50,334 nucleotides of DNA from positions 1 to 50,334 of the forward strand of contig SGPL01000079.1 of the NCBI GenBank assembly GCA_004802705.1. The letters run 5' to 3'. Shown here piece by piece: positions 38,106-49,633 of the stretch. A program made the translations under genes and the position numbers. Numbering within the stretch: position 1 is the stretch's first letter; the number at the start of each line of letters is the position of its first letter. The notes below the pieces were generated by a model. The model worked only from the letters and a program-made list of their open reading frames with translations. It had not been told where the DNA came from and ran no database searches. The stretch is from Bondarzewia mesenterica (taxonomy: Eukaryota; Basidiomycota; Agaricomycetes; Russulales; Bondarzewiaceae).

Positions 38106-38296
38106 AGGTCCCAAATGACGCCACGACCCAACATGGAAAGCGGCGGCGAGCTCGGCCAAAGGCGGTGTGGTCGATTAGACTTATATGGAGTGTAACGTGA
38201 AAACTAACGTCTAAACATTGTCTAATCACGAGTAATAAGCGGACCTTTACGGATGACAGTCGATCCGTAATATAAGGTCCCAAATGACGCCACGAC
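38106..38296. repeat. 22-bp direct repeat with nested inverted repeat
   Basis: The same 22 bases, starting AGGTCCCAAATGACGCC, occur at 38106-38127 and 38275-38296 (offset 169). Just before and overlapping the second copy, GGACCTT...TACGGAT (38241-38254) faces ATCCGTA...AAGGTCC (38263-38280), forming a hairpin. This could be the footprint of a small non-autonomous element or of an excision. Confidence 0.6.
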
Positions 38297-40176
38297 TCAT
38301 TGCATGGAAATCCGTCCCTTCTTGGCAGTTGTTTCGCTTTGCCGCCACAAATCATCACAGACAAGCCACCACATCTGTCGCCGTCTCTCACCATATGGAG
38401 CGCAATCTGCGATAAATCACTATTCCGTGGCTTCTGGGGTCGAACTTCCGGAGATCGAAAGCCCCACCTAGCTGAGTTATACTTTCTGGATGAAACGTAT
38501 GAACGTGGTGCAAGAGAACGTAAGAATTATGGCGCCACTAACCTATCATTAACCCTTTCTCAGACGAGAGCGCTGAGGTCAAGGTGCACGAGTGTGACGA
38601 GTTCACCGGGCTTCACCCTGGCACCTCAAGAATTATTGATTATCGCTGATAGCTCTTACATAACTGACATCCTCCGGATGGATACTTCAATCTCGGGGTT
38701 GGCAATGTTCCTAAGGAATTCGCCTGGTCAGTGGGCGAAGAAGTTTGGTACGTATACTTACTTAGCCTGAGCGGCAACGGCTTTTGCGTGGGCGTGGACT
38801 CGTCTTCTATGATTGTTCATGAAAACGGCAACGTTGTCTTTTTTACGCTAACATCTGACACATCCAGGTCTCAGAATAGCACTTTCAACTGTAGCTGGCA
38901 CGCTTGTGCCCCTTCTTTCCTGCGACCTACGAGCATGCAAACCGGATATCTGGAGGCACGCAGGTTGAAGCTAGTCTCCGTAGCGACCTACACAGAAGAC
39001 AGTCGTTCTGTGTTAAGGGTTGAAGCGGAGTATCTACAACCTGCCTGTGGGAGACTGATGCAAACAACTTTGAGGCCCCTCGATATCATCAAATTGTGCG
39101 GCCTTTCGCAGGATCCTTTCGCTGGACGCCATCGTCATTGTCCTATACCGTTCGAACGTCTGATCTGATCACCGTGACTGGATAGATCTTCGCTCCCTCG
39201 ATGCTCTATTGGTCTCAGGATTTGACAGCATTGCTCGATCGAATCATAAAAATGTGAGTATGTATCCTCTTGCCAACTCATGAGCCTTTCCGAAATGAAG
39301 ACACGCAAGAGGTATGAGGTCAGGTGAAGTTACCCCCTCCAAATAAAGATAAAGTTCGCTTCTTTACCGCACTCTGATGTCTCCGTTAACTTCCAAGGCC
39401 TCTGAGGTTATGTGCTACCATTCACGACGTTTGTTCGCTTAATCTCTCCAGCCTTGATCGAGACGGTGTCACACGTTCATATTTTTTTCCTCAGGAAAAC
39501 TGGCTCTGAGACTTTTATGCCGTTGCCGTTGCAAATTATGGAGTACAAGCCATCGAATATCAATGAGTACGTTCACACGCCATTGTCCGCAGCTGCTGAA
39601 GCGCTGACAGTTAGCAAGCGATGCTACCGATTCGAGTGATACTCAAGCGTTCCAGCTTCGATATTGTATAATGCTCGATCGAGTAGCAAGACGCTTAAAG
39701 TAAGTACTTACCAGTAATGGGCAAGCCATCAAATTTAGATACGGAACCTTAGACCATCCAGCGGGCCGGTCTTTGCTCGCGGAATGTCACGAGTCTGTCT
39801 TGGGTCTGTCGTAGAGCTTCCAGAGTCCGCCTCCCTCACCGGCCGGCTCTCAGAAATCTCTACTCCCTCCTCCTTCCGTTCCTGTTCCGACCTTTTTCAT
39901 GGACAACTACACTCCCTTCACTGACTCTGACGGTTACATTGAATCCAATCGTTCTTCCTATGTACGATATATTCTCTCTCTTGCCGACGTGAACAATCCC
40001 GATTGTCGACCCAGCCAAACCCTTGTCATCATCTTCTATGATTCACACCCACCTCCCGAATATCCATATTCACGCGCCTCTTCCGCATTCTCTGCACCGT
40101 TCAACTTTACACTCGTTCGTCACAGTTACCCACCGCCACCATCCTCCATTCGCGTTTCGGCAATGTAACGCAATGA

Positions 40177-40543
40177 TACCGGTTTGGCTGTAGCGCCACC
40201 GAAATACCCCACCATATCTTTGTGCGTTGCCCTACCTTTCTACATCTCCGCGACGAATACTCTCAGCAACTTCGCTCCGAGACTGAGAAGCTACCCCGTG
40301 CTGCTAACATTCCTATCCCTGTCTTGGAGGCTTGCTGTAAAGTGGTGGGCTCCCTGTTTCGTGACGATCCATCCGTTTGGCCGCGTTGTCTCGTGTCTTA
40401 ATGCATGGGTGTCATACCGCCCGTAGACGTGCTCATTCCCACTATGCGAGACCTCCATCCCGTCACACGTTTGCGTTTACTCACTCGGCTGGCGAATACA
40501 TGGCATACGACGGCCATCAGGTTGACAGGAAGGATATGGGGTG
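40177..40543 (+). mobile_element. LINE-like retrotransposon 3' relic (RT C-terminal zinc-binding region)
   Basis: Translation from 40177 gives a Cys-Cys-His-Cys-like stretch (RFGCSATEIPHHIFVRCP) followed by LRDEYSQQLRSETEKL, SLFRDDPSVWPR and, after a stop at 40399-40401, LRLLTRLANTWHTTAIRLTGR. This pattern is familiar from the C-terminus of reverse transcriptase/RNase H polyproteins of Agaricomycete LINEs. No upstream RT domain is left, and the in-frame stop shows it is dead. Confidence 0.55.
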
Positions 40544-41756
40544 ATGTTCTATGAAAGCTTCATTCTTCACCTCCTCGGTTCACTTCATCAATCTCTTCAC
40601 TCCCTCCCAATCTCACCTACCTCACCCACCTCACTTGACCTTACGTATTCTCCATCTTTCGTTCTCTCTTTATCACCTACCCCTCCAGATGCAAATCTCA
40701 TAAATTTTCTTTCGTTTACTTTCCTTCTTGTTTCAATTTCTTTTTTCATCTACTACACGGTCATGTAGTTTACATGTAACATAACCAGAGTTATCTTTGT
40801 AGCGCAGTCGGCCAATGAAATCACGTTTCACCGCAGCTTATACTTAGTCACACAATTGGCAGGGAATTGTGATTGTGATTTACTGTTGGTTCAAGACAAA
40901 GACGGGACAAGCGCTTTATACTCAGACATATGCTATCTTACCGATGCTTGTTATTACCTTTGGCGCTTCAGCAGTGAAGATTCTTGGCAATGGTGTCCGA
41001 TGAATTCGGTCACTCATGCACGCATGCGAAAGGAGAGCTTTCAACGTATGTCACTACTCACCCCTCTGGACTATGCAGTACTCGACTTGTCCGTCACTGT
41101 GCCTGTTATCTAGAGACTTAGTCGCCAGTCTAACTTACCCCACTTAAGTACTCTGTTACTTCCATTAAGTGCACCGCAGTGGATCATTAGCTTTCTCGGT
41201 TTCGTTATGCACTTTCGCGGATGAGTGGCTGGAGATCATGGAGAATTGGAGAACGTCGATCGAGCATATAAGCTCTGCTACTGCTTGGGTTGTGTATGGA
41301 AAGCCATTGGGTTTCTGATTGGACATGCAGGATGCAGAGATCTCAAACGCAGGAGAATATTAATTGCGAAAGCCTATGTATAGCACCAATACCCACCACG
41401 ACTCGGACAGCTTTTAGATCTCATTCAAGACATAATACAGTCACATCAACACACCTGTGAGTTGCGCAGGCACCTCAGCTGCCCAGCAAGTGCTCGACGC
41501 AACAGGACGTTGACAGGACGCGACACTGACGCGACGCGCTCAACATTCAAATATTTATTTTATGTAACGTTCAATATTCAACTATGGTTTCAATGACGAT
41601 TTCTTGCTCTAAATACTTAATAATGACATCATGAGTCGGACGGTCCGCCGGGCCGTTAATCCATTGTTATAAATTCCTGCCCATTCAAGAGGAATTTTTC
41701 TACCCTCCTCATCTGCTGATATCGATATCTCTCCTCTTCAACCGAATCTACTCGCA

Positions 41757-43024
41757 ATGTCTTTCGGCAAAGTCATCACTCTCAACAATGGAAAACCCAT
41801 CCCTCAGATCGGTCTTGGAACTTGGCTTTCCAAGCCTAACGAGGTCGAGAATGCCGTGCGTCCCTGACCATCTTCTATCTCATCTTTCTCTTTCTCATTC
41901 AATGAATACTTGACGCTACCAAATAGGTCGAATGGGCCATCAAGAATGGATACCGCCATATTGACTGTGCCATGATCTACGAGAATCAAGATGAGGTATC
42001 AGTCACTTCGTCCAGTGATTAGATTAGATCATTGATATCATCTACCCGTAAAGGTCGGCCGCGCGCTTAAGAAAGTTATTCCCTCAGTCGTTAAAAGGGA
42101 GGATCTCTTCATCACCAGCAAAGTCTGGAACAGCTCGCACCAGCCCAACCAGGTAGAGCGTGAGCTGGATGAGACTCTCAAGCAGCTCGAGACGTCATAT
42201 TTGGATCTATACCGTGAGTGCGGATGGCCAGAGATCGTGAAGGGGGTTTTCTAAATCCAATCTACAGTCATCCATTGGCCCGTCGCCTTCCCTCCAGGCA
42301 ATGGCTTGAACCCAGCGCACCCTACAAGGCAGGGAGAGCTTGCCATTGATACGACTACATCGGTCGTCGATACCTGGAAAGCTATGATCAAGCTGCTTGA
42401 CACTGGCAAAGTGAAGTCTATTGGTGTATCGAACTTCACCGTCGAATACCTCAAGGCCATCATCGAAGCAACAGGCATCAAGCCCGCCGTAAACCAGGTG
42501 GAGGCGCATCCACTTCTTCCTCAGGACGATCTGGTGGAGTACTGCAAGAAGGAGAATATCCACATCACCGCATACTCCCCGCTGGGTAATAACTGTAAGT
42601 TTTCTTTTCGGCATATATCCATCTACGCGGGGTGCTAACAGCATTTAATCAGTGGTTGGAAAGCCCAAGCTCACCGACTATCCTGAGGTTGAAGAAATTG
42701 CGAAAAAGGTTGGCGCAACGACGGCACAGGTCCTCATCGCATGGGGTGCGCATCGCGGCTACTCCGTCATTCCAAAGAGCGTGCACGAGGGTACGTATTT
42801 GTCACTGTCCTTAAATGCTCGGGCTGACCCCTGCTTGAGAGCGCATTATTTCCAACTTCAAGCAGATCGAGTTGTCTGAGAAAGATTATCAGAAGATTTT
42901 GGCCATTGGACATAAAAACACCACGCGATATAACATCCCGATCACTTACAAGCCGAAATGGAGTATCAATATCTTCGACGAGGAGGTTGAGAAGGGCGCC
43001 GAGAATACTGTCAAAGTTATTTAA
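41757..43024 (+). CDS. Aldo-keto reductase (AKR3/GCY1-like)
   Basis: Six exons, 41757-41855, 41927-41995, 42054-42213, 42268-42594, 42653-42790 and 42840-43024, give 325 residues, the normal AKR length. The catalytic tetrad is visible: Asp and Tyr in [14 protein letters not shown], Lys in [11 protein letters not shown] and His in [16 protein letters not shown]-binding words [28 protein letters not shown] and VIPKSV are present. It should reduce aldehydes or ketones with NADPH in the cytosol; related fungal enzymes act as glycerol dehydrogenase or xylose reductase, and the sequence does not decide the substrate. A TATAAATT-like element lies near 41669. No break noticed. There is no link to the distant RiPP cluster. 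Confidence 0.92.
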
Positions 43025-43298
43025 TTGTCCTCTCGTTCCGTTGATAGATCGTAGAGAAGTAGTTGTGAAGAAGTTCTGCGATGCGTATTTGGGGTCCAAC
43101 CTTCTTTAGAATGGTATACATCGTAATTTTGTAGACTCATAAAATTCATGGTCACTTCCTAGAAAGATAGTCTTCGACTCAAAGCACTCAAGATAGTTCA
43201 AGCCCTGTATCAATACGTCCGCAGGGAATATAATTCCTAAGAAAGAAGTAGGCGGGTTTGAATGAACTTTAGCAGGAGATGGCTCCGATGAACAGTGA

Positions 43299-43420
43299 CT
43301 TAACACAGCACTTTGACTCGAAATTTACCGGCAGGAAATATCGCGAATATATAGTATTTTCCACAAATTTTCCAGATATTTCCTGTAACGGTTGTTTCCC
43401 AGAAATATATATGGAATTTT
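43299..43420 (+). repeat. AT-rich repeat, left copy
   Basis: It starts with CTTAACACAGCACTT (43299-43313), whose exact inverse complement is at 46088-46102. It also contains GAAATATCG and GTATTTTCCA words that recur in the same orientation near 46020-46070. This looks like a MITE-like family with partly palindromic content. Confidence 0.5.
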
Positions 43421-44945
43421 CCAGGCTGAGATGCGCACGCCTGCCCACCGTGTGAACACATGACTGCAGACGCACCGCGGGTACGCGTCTCAGAGTCGCA
43501 TCCTTTTCTCTCTAAGTCGAGGTTCTCCTGCCATTCCATTGTACATGTCCGACAGTCCGCCTTACCTCCCTCATGTTCCTTTCAATTTAAATTCCTTTTC
43601 ACCGTTGCACCTGCATTCTATCGCCCGTTCATGATGGAACAATGCTCTGAACCTAACAGATACAGATGTAGACCACGCATATATGCAAAATCTCACGCGC
43701 TTGATGTGCATCTCACTCCTGATGCCCACATTCCCATGTGCAACAGAACGAGGTGGGGGTCGGGAGGCGGCCCCATGGTTAGTTCAAGGTGCTGTCATTT
43801 TGTTACATCTTGACACGGCTGGAAGTGCCCACTGCCAAGGAGGCCTCTACAGCAGGTGCCGTTGGAGTCCCTGCATGGTGAAGACTGTGACGTTTGAGCC
43901 CCTCATCCCCCGCTCGACACTGCCTACCCCGCCTTTATCTTCACCACATACCTCGGGCGAAGGAGTTAAGATGCTACCTAGAGACTACGCATGCGATCAC
44001 TTCTCAAAGGGCGGGCGGACTGTCATTGGGTGTATTCCGTTTGAAGGTTTGTACGGGCTTGTGCACTACGCCTCGCCAGTGGCTTTCGTGGGACAGCGTG
44101 GGTCACCTTAACTGGTGGCTTTTAAGCTGCCGTCCCACTCACTTCAAATCCGTGTTTAATTTTACCAGCAGCAGGCCCGGCATCGATGACGATGTCCTCC
44201 CGACCACACGGAAACATGGTTTGTCTCTCTCGNCTCCTTCTCATACCGTCCGGCCACCTTCCCACTCTCAAATCAGGCTCGCTCACTTCTCTTTCCAGCT
44301 GTCCCTGACCTTATCTCTCCCCGGTGTGTGAAACCAGTTTGTTGTCTCTCCAATTGTATTTTTCCCTTCATCTTCGAGCTCAGCACTCAAGCTTCCACTG
44401 TTACAGTTACCGGGCACGGCTAGCTCTGTTTGAGCCTTCGGTCGTCCTCGTCTTGCCATTCAGTCCTGATCGCACAACGCCATGGTAAGCTTGTCCTCCC
44501 TGATCCATCCTTTCATTGTCGTCGCTACCACGTTAGACCTGCTTGGCCTTTTCGTTGATGCCTCTCTGCCGACCTGCCTCTCGTTCTTTCTCGCCGCCTA
44601 GCCTTTTTCTCAGGCTGCTCCGCACTGCCTCACTTGCCAGTACGTTCGCATCAAACATTCTCATGGTGCAGTTTTCCAATTTCATCCTTTTTTTGTGATG
44701 GTTATTTTTGATTCCCCACAGCTTGTAGAACTACATGCATAGTGCATGCCGAGGTATGCCATGTTGCAATTTGCCCTGCCAGTTCCCTATCTTCGTAACG
44801 TTTCCCTGGCATGACGCGACCTTCGTCCACTCATCTCCGCCAGAAGAGGAATGTGCCACGTTTCTTTACCGCCATAACCTAGATCCTCCATCCTTAAACC
44901 TTCTCCTGACGACTATACTACAGAGTGCTACAGAGCACTCCCATA

Positions 44946-45400
44946 GCATTCCAGAGTACATTTAGTTTTGCAGATGCCGATCATGTTTCGTCAATGCCGC
45001 TGGCTACGGATGGACCGACGGGTTCCTCGAACTCGTGTTTTTTTCCCATCCGTCCTTCTTTCATTTTCTTCCATTTACGCCCCGATCTGGTATTCGAGCC
45101 TTTGCACGAAAACATCTTTATCCATCAAGATCTCGCACCTCGTAACATGGTCGTTAACACACGGAACCAGCTGTGGATCGTAGACTGAGGTTACGCGGGA
45201 TTTTATCCCGCCTATATGGAGTACACGGTGATCGAGACCTCCACGCTGCTGTGGATCTACTCCTCGTCTTGGTGGGTGCGACTGGCGAGGTGCGATGGGC
45301 CTTTCTTTGGTGGATCGCAGCTGGCTCGGCGGGCCCTCACAAGAAGCCGTTCAGGTCGCTGGCAGAGGTGCACCGCCGGTCATGCATTTATGCATCTATG
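44946..45400 (+). pseudogene. APH/kinase-like phosphotransferase pseudogene
   Basis: Reading at about 45118-45225 gives FIHQDLAPRNMVVN, NQLWIVD, then a TGA stop (45186-45188), then GYAGFYPAYMEYTVIE. The catalytic-loop H-x-D-x-x-x-x-N and the D-W-x-x-A-G-F-Y-P block are characteristic of the fungal APH-like phosphotransferases. The stop sits where the family has Trp, so TGG to TGA is the likely change. The upstream ATP-binding lobe is not recognisable and the downstream part is decayed. It lies between the two copies of an AT-rich repeat. Confidence 0.6.
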
Positions 45401-45989
45401 TCATTGATAGATAGCCATACTCTGAAGGGACATAGGATTATTTTTTGCATCCGGTAAGTCTTTTGTTGCTTTACGCTTCTGACAGTGCTCGTACGGGTGT
45501 GTCTTGTGTTCTAACGGCGTGATTCATTGGCAGGATCTGACGATAAGGCGCGAGAGTTTGCGATCAAGCCNNATACTTCTGTTTGCGCGAGACGCGGTGG
45601 TCGATTGTGTTGAACCGACTGCGGTGTTTTCACCATTAGGCCATCTGTATCATGGACCGTAGACTCTGATGGGAGCTTGCACTTCTACTTCACTTTCCTT
45701 CNTTGATGCGGCTCTCGCATCCATTTTTGGACTGCGGTATCAAGCGTGCGGCGTGCGTGACTTGATGGCTCGTCGTTTGGACATCGGATTCCCCTACAGA
45801 CAACGTTGTAACTGCATGGTAGTCTAAAATGATTTTTCTGAATGGAAATGTTTTGTTTTTGTTTTTTTGCGGCTGAATGAGCATGAATATCCGAAGGTTT
45901 ATTTTAAATTTATTTGGATATATCCTGGCGGCGGCTGCTTGAGCCAGCATAATATACGTTGAAAATACCCAGAAAACTCGGAAAGAAAC

Positions 45990-46102
45990 CAAAATTTTAC
46001 GCAAATTTCTGCTGGAGAGAAATATCGAGAAAATAGTTGGAATATTTGGTATTTTCCAAGAATTTCCCTCGGGAAAAATTTGGGCCGAAGTGCTGTGTTA
46101 AG
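45990..46102 (-). repeat. AT-rich repeat, right copy
   Basis: It ends with AAGTGCTGTGTTAAG (46088-46102), the exact inverse complement of the 15-mer at 43299-43313. It is flanked by GGAAATT/GGAAAAT-rich sequence related to the left copy. The two bracket about 2.8 kb that includes the kinase pseudogene. Confidence 0.5.
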
Positions 46103-46345
46103 AGGCTTTGAAGTTTTGAAGAAGCACGTATCAAGGTGTAGAAATTCGCAGAAAGTGAAGCGAGACTCCCTGGCGGGACATTCGCGGAGTCAAGGGAAGG
46201 GGGAGTACCACGTGAACGTCCCGGAAAGGCAACAATGGAGGTACGGCAGTGTTGGACTGGCAACTGCAGCACTTCTTTCTTGCTTTTGTCTTTTCCTTCC
46301 AACTACCTTCTACTCACTTTAGGGTAAACTGGCCATCTTGCGTTC

Positions 46346-49213
46346 ATGAGTAACGGTTCTCCTACCGCTTTTCTTGTCTGGTCTATCCTGTCGTCTCTTG
46401 TACGTGTTCTGTCGCGTCTTGCGTCCCAATTGGCACGTCTGACTAGGACACTAACTCATTGCGCGTTCGGATCGACCTCCAACCTCCTCCAACCCCCTTC
46501 CACTGCACGTCCTATAATGATGCATTGCGCAATGGTGGAAAATATCAGTTTTTGGGGTTTTTATTCTATCATCTTTGGAGCTACGACAGGTTTCAGTGTT
46601 TGAGGTGGGACGCAGGACGCCAGCCTGGGGCTTTTAAACGGGTCATGACTGTGAGTACTTACCTAATCACTTTATCTGGGGCGATTTTCAGAGAGCTTGA
46701 GAGGGGGCCTCGGGTGCTTGAGTGTGGCTACTTTCATTGTAGTGGTTTAATTAACATTGGCGAGGAGGAAAGATTTTGAGTGAGTTGATGGTCAACTAGG
46801 TTTCTTCTCGCTCGTTTTACACCTCACGAGCTGTCCATAGGTCACAGGTTTTTCTTTGTCCTTTTTCTCTGACGCTCCCTGGAGCTAATATGCGAGGAAA
46901 TTCATTGACAAATATGCATCTCTACTCGTATATGGTTCGCGTCAACGCTCAGGCTCATCAGACATCAGCTCACAGGCTTGCAGAGCGTTTTCGAGGAGAG
47001 GTTGATGGATTTTTTCCCCCTTAACGCCAAGATTCGAATATGCTGAAGGGTCATGATATTGGATTTCTCCTGGCCAGTGGACGTAAGAAGTTGGTCGATG
47101 CTCGAGACCACTGCAGTTGTCTGCATCCCTCGTAATAGAGTTTGAGTCTCTTGAGCCTCTGTCTGATGCGATCGCCGGATGCTCAGTTTCATTGCTCGTT
47201 GGCACCATAATTTTCTTATTCGTTTTCTTCTATTTTTCACTATGTTCGACGAGCACGATGCTGATTTTTTCTTCTAGTACTCGTATCTGATGACTGTACC
47301 GTTATTGGTGGTGTTTAGTATCGGCCTCACCGTGCTCAAGTCCAAGGAAGGTCCGCACTCAAATATGCATGTCCCTTTCTGTGAACTAATTAGCCTGTAC
47401 CAGGCTTTTTTTTTACCGAGTTCACATTCCCACCATTGTGAGATCGCCATATCGTATAAATATGGCTGACTTTTGATGTCAAAACCCAGTTCTTCCGAAG
47501 CCAGTCACCTTTTGGACCAAAAGCCATCAGCACACTCTTCTGGCGCTTTTTTTCGTCTTCAGCGTTGCATGGGCTTTGGAACTGTATGTTCGTTCAACGA
47601 TCTGACAGATCACTGAGGATTATGGCTGATCAAAATACCTAGTGTGACGCATTTCGAAGGTGAGCGGTCATTGTCAGGTTGTGTTCAGTCACGGTGATGG
47701 TTTATCAGCCTATGCTAGAGCTCGCCTTTTGGCTGTTCTTACTCGATCAAGGCCCTGCAAAACGGGAATGGTTCGACAGCTGGGAATACCGCATGTGGTA
47801 CATCAGTAAGCTCCGTCTCCCTCTGGGTCCGCATACCACATTGATCAAGGTCTGGTAGGCTGTATTGCTGCAGTGCTAGGAATGCCTCTGACAGCCCTCA
47901 TAGCTCGAAATGACTTGAGCACAGTACGGATCAGTTTAATTTATATCACGTGCAAGCTCACTCAATGATGCATCGCTAACAGATGGATGCATGGATACTT
48001 CTTGTCGGCTCGTCAGGCTCCACATTCACTAATGTTGCGTTCGTATACGTTTTGGCTCGGTTTCCTGCCTTTCTTCGGCACGTTAAAGCGGAGGGTGCGG
48101 AACCTGAAGTCGTCGTGAGATTGTCAAGCTTTTATGAATACAACGTCAGTATCTCATTTATGGGGCCTCAACTCGGGCTGATATATTTTCAATCAGCTGC
48201 TTCGTGTCTGCTTTAGATTCATGGCCGCTCTCCCATTCTTCATTCTTGCCGTTGATGGAATTAAGGGTAGTCATCCCATTAACTCCAACCCGTGAGTTTC
48301 CTGCTCCTTCTTGTCCCATATTCCCTTACCCATTCGTCATTATAAGATTTTGGTCGGGTAAGGCACCGTGCTTGATTCGGCTGCATCATTGTAACATCTT
48401 CAGCAGATTTTCTTCTTGTCATCGCTGCCATTGGTCAGTTTGTCTCGTCGGCCATTACATTGATGGTGCGACTCCTGCTCTGCTCTTAACTGTTGCGCAT
48501 TTTTGAGAGGAGTTATAGATATTCTTTCCCCGCTCTTTCGCCGCCGAGGCTGGTTATCGTCCCAAACCACCCTCCATCGCACCTGGCTCTGTGAACTCTT
48601 ATACCTACAGTGAACCCCAGTCATACCCCAATCCTAATACGGATCCCACATCCCCGAGCATCGTGAGCTCACCAAAATCTCCCGCACATCCCGCCACGGC
48701 CCGGCCCACTCCACTTCCGGGCACTGGTTTTGCCCATCACCGACGAGCACAGAGTGCACATTCGTCTTCCGAAGTCGACGTGGCTGACGATGAATCAAAT
48801 GCCGGGAGTGAAGAACCCGCACCACGGTACCACGAAAGTGATCACGAGTCTCCAAGGTCATCTTACTCCTACGGCTCCGCTACCTTGTCTCCTCGTCGGG
48901 AGTCAGCGCGCACATGGAGACAGGGGTCGGCTTCGAGGTACGCGCATGCAACTGTCACTATGGTCCCTCGTGAGACGGGCACATCTGCGGAAACCAGGCG
49001 ACTCTCCGCACCTGCATTGCACCCCTATGTACGTGTCCTGTATTTTCATCCCTTCTCACAGATCGACTGATGATACGGCTCGATCGCTGCGTTATGATAC
49101 AGGTCACGACTTTCACTTCTCCTATAGGTACGCCTTTGCGTTTCTCTGACAACTCGAACATGTCATTGATAGATTTATTCAGACCTCATTCAGATATCAC
49201 AAGACAGTGGTAA
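46346..49213 (+). CDS. Multi-pass integral membrane protein, uncharacterised Agaricomycete family
   Basis: Many short exons join into one membrane protein: NGGKYQFLGFLFYHLWSYDR and RWDAGRQPGAFKRVMT, then from 47278 YSYLMTVPLLVVFSIGL, FWTKSHQHTLLALFFVFSVA, FWLFLLDQGPAKREWFDSW, GMPLTALIARNDL, DAWILLVGSSGSTFTN, FLRHVKAEGAEPEVVVRL, FRFMAALPFFILAVDGIKG, FLLVIAAIGQFVSSAITL and IFFPRSFAAEAGYRPK. A Ser/Pro-rich cytosolic tail follows, ending after DLFRPHSDIT at 49213. I recognise it as a family often left as hypothetical in mushroom genomes; function unknown. The intron after RVMT is 627 nt (46651-47277), with an open antisense frame inside. In exon 1 the frame slips at a C5 run (46493-46497). No signal peptide was seen. 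Confidence 0.78.
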
Positions 49214-49633
49214 TGCATACGCTCCTTGATACCCTTTGCTTATCTGGTCTTCTTGTCCTTTTTACTTTGCTTTGCTTTCGAGCTTCACAGCACGTCGCAC
49301 TGGACGCTCTGATCTCGACGTTCTTTCCATCCTATCCAGAGCTATCGCATGTTGTTAAATCTGTACTTGTATTTAGGTTCTCATTTATTGGCGTTGCATA
49401 CGTGGGTATATTTGGAAGGGGGCGTATTTGAGAGGTACTGTGCAGTGTACAATAGATATAAGTGTTCGAGCTGACCGAATAGAATGTATTGTATTGGTTT
49501 CCTCAACCAGCTCATGCTTGGAACTTCAGGCTGTGCTATCGCGTTGTATTTTAGTATAGCATTGGGCTTTGCAAGTTTGCTCAAGAACGATAGAGAGAAG
49601 ATCGAGGATAATCATCCGCTTCGCTGCCCAGCT

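Larger units (their letters stand above)
37420..41756. other. Relic-rich intergenic region
   Basis: 4.3 kb with no intact gene. It contains a 22-bp direct repeat with an adjacent inverted repeat (38106-38296) and the decayed 3' end of a LINE-like element (40177-40543). Frames at 38300-39168, 39412-39639 and 40856-41113 have no recognisable domain and could be more relic sequence. Confidence 0.5.
43025..46345. other. Relic region with kinase pseudogene and repeat pair
   Basis: 3.3 kb without an intact gene. It holds AT-rich related repeats at 43299-43420 and 45990-46102, a broken kinase-like sequence between them, and a few N calls (44233, 45571-45572, 45702). The frame at 43683-44111 has no recognisable domain. 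Confidence 0.5.

Noticed and set aside
34155..43024. BBE-like oxidoreductase and aldo-keto reductase as RiPP cluster members
   Set aside because: They are 11-18 kb away, beyond the PMR1 and RhoGEF housekeeping genes. Neither has a signal peptide and both families are common.
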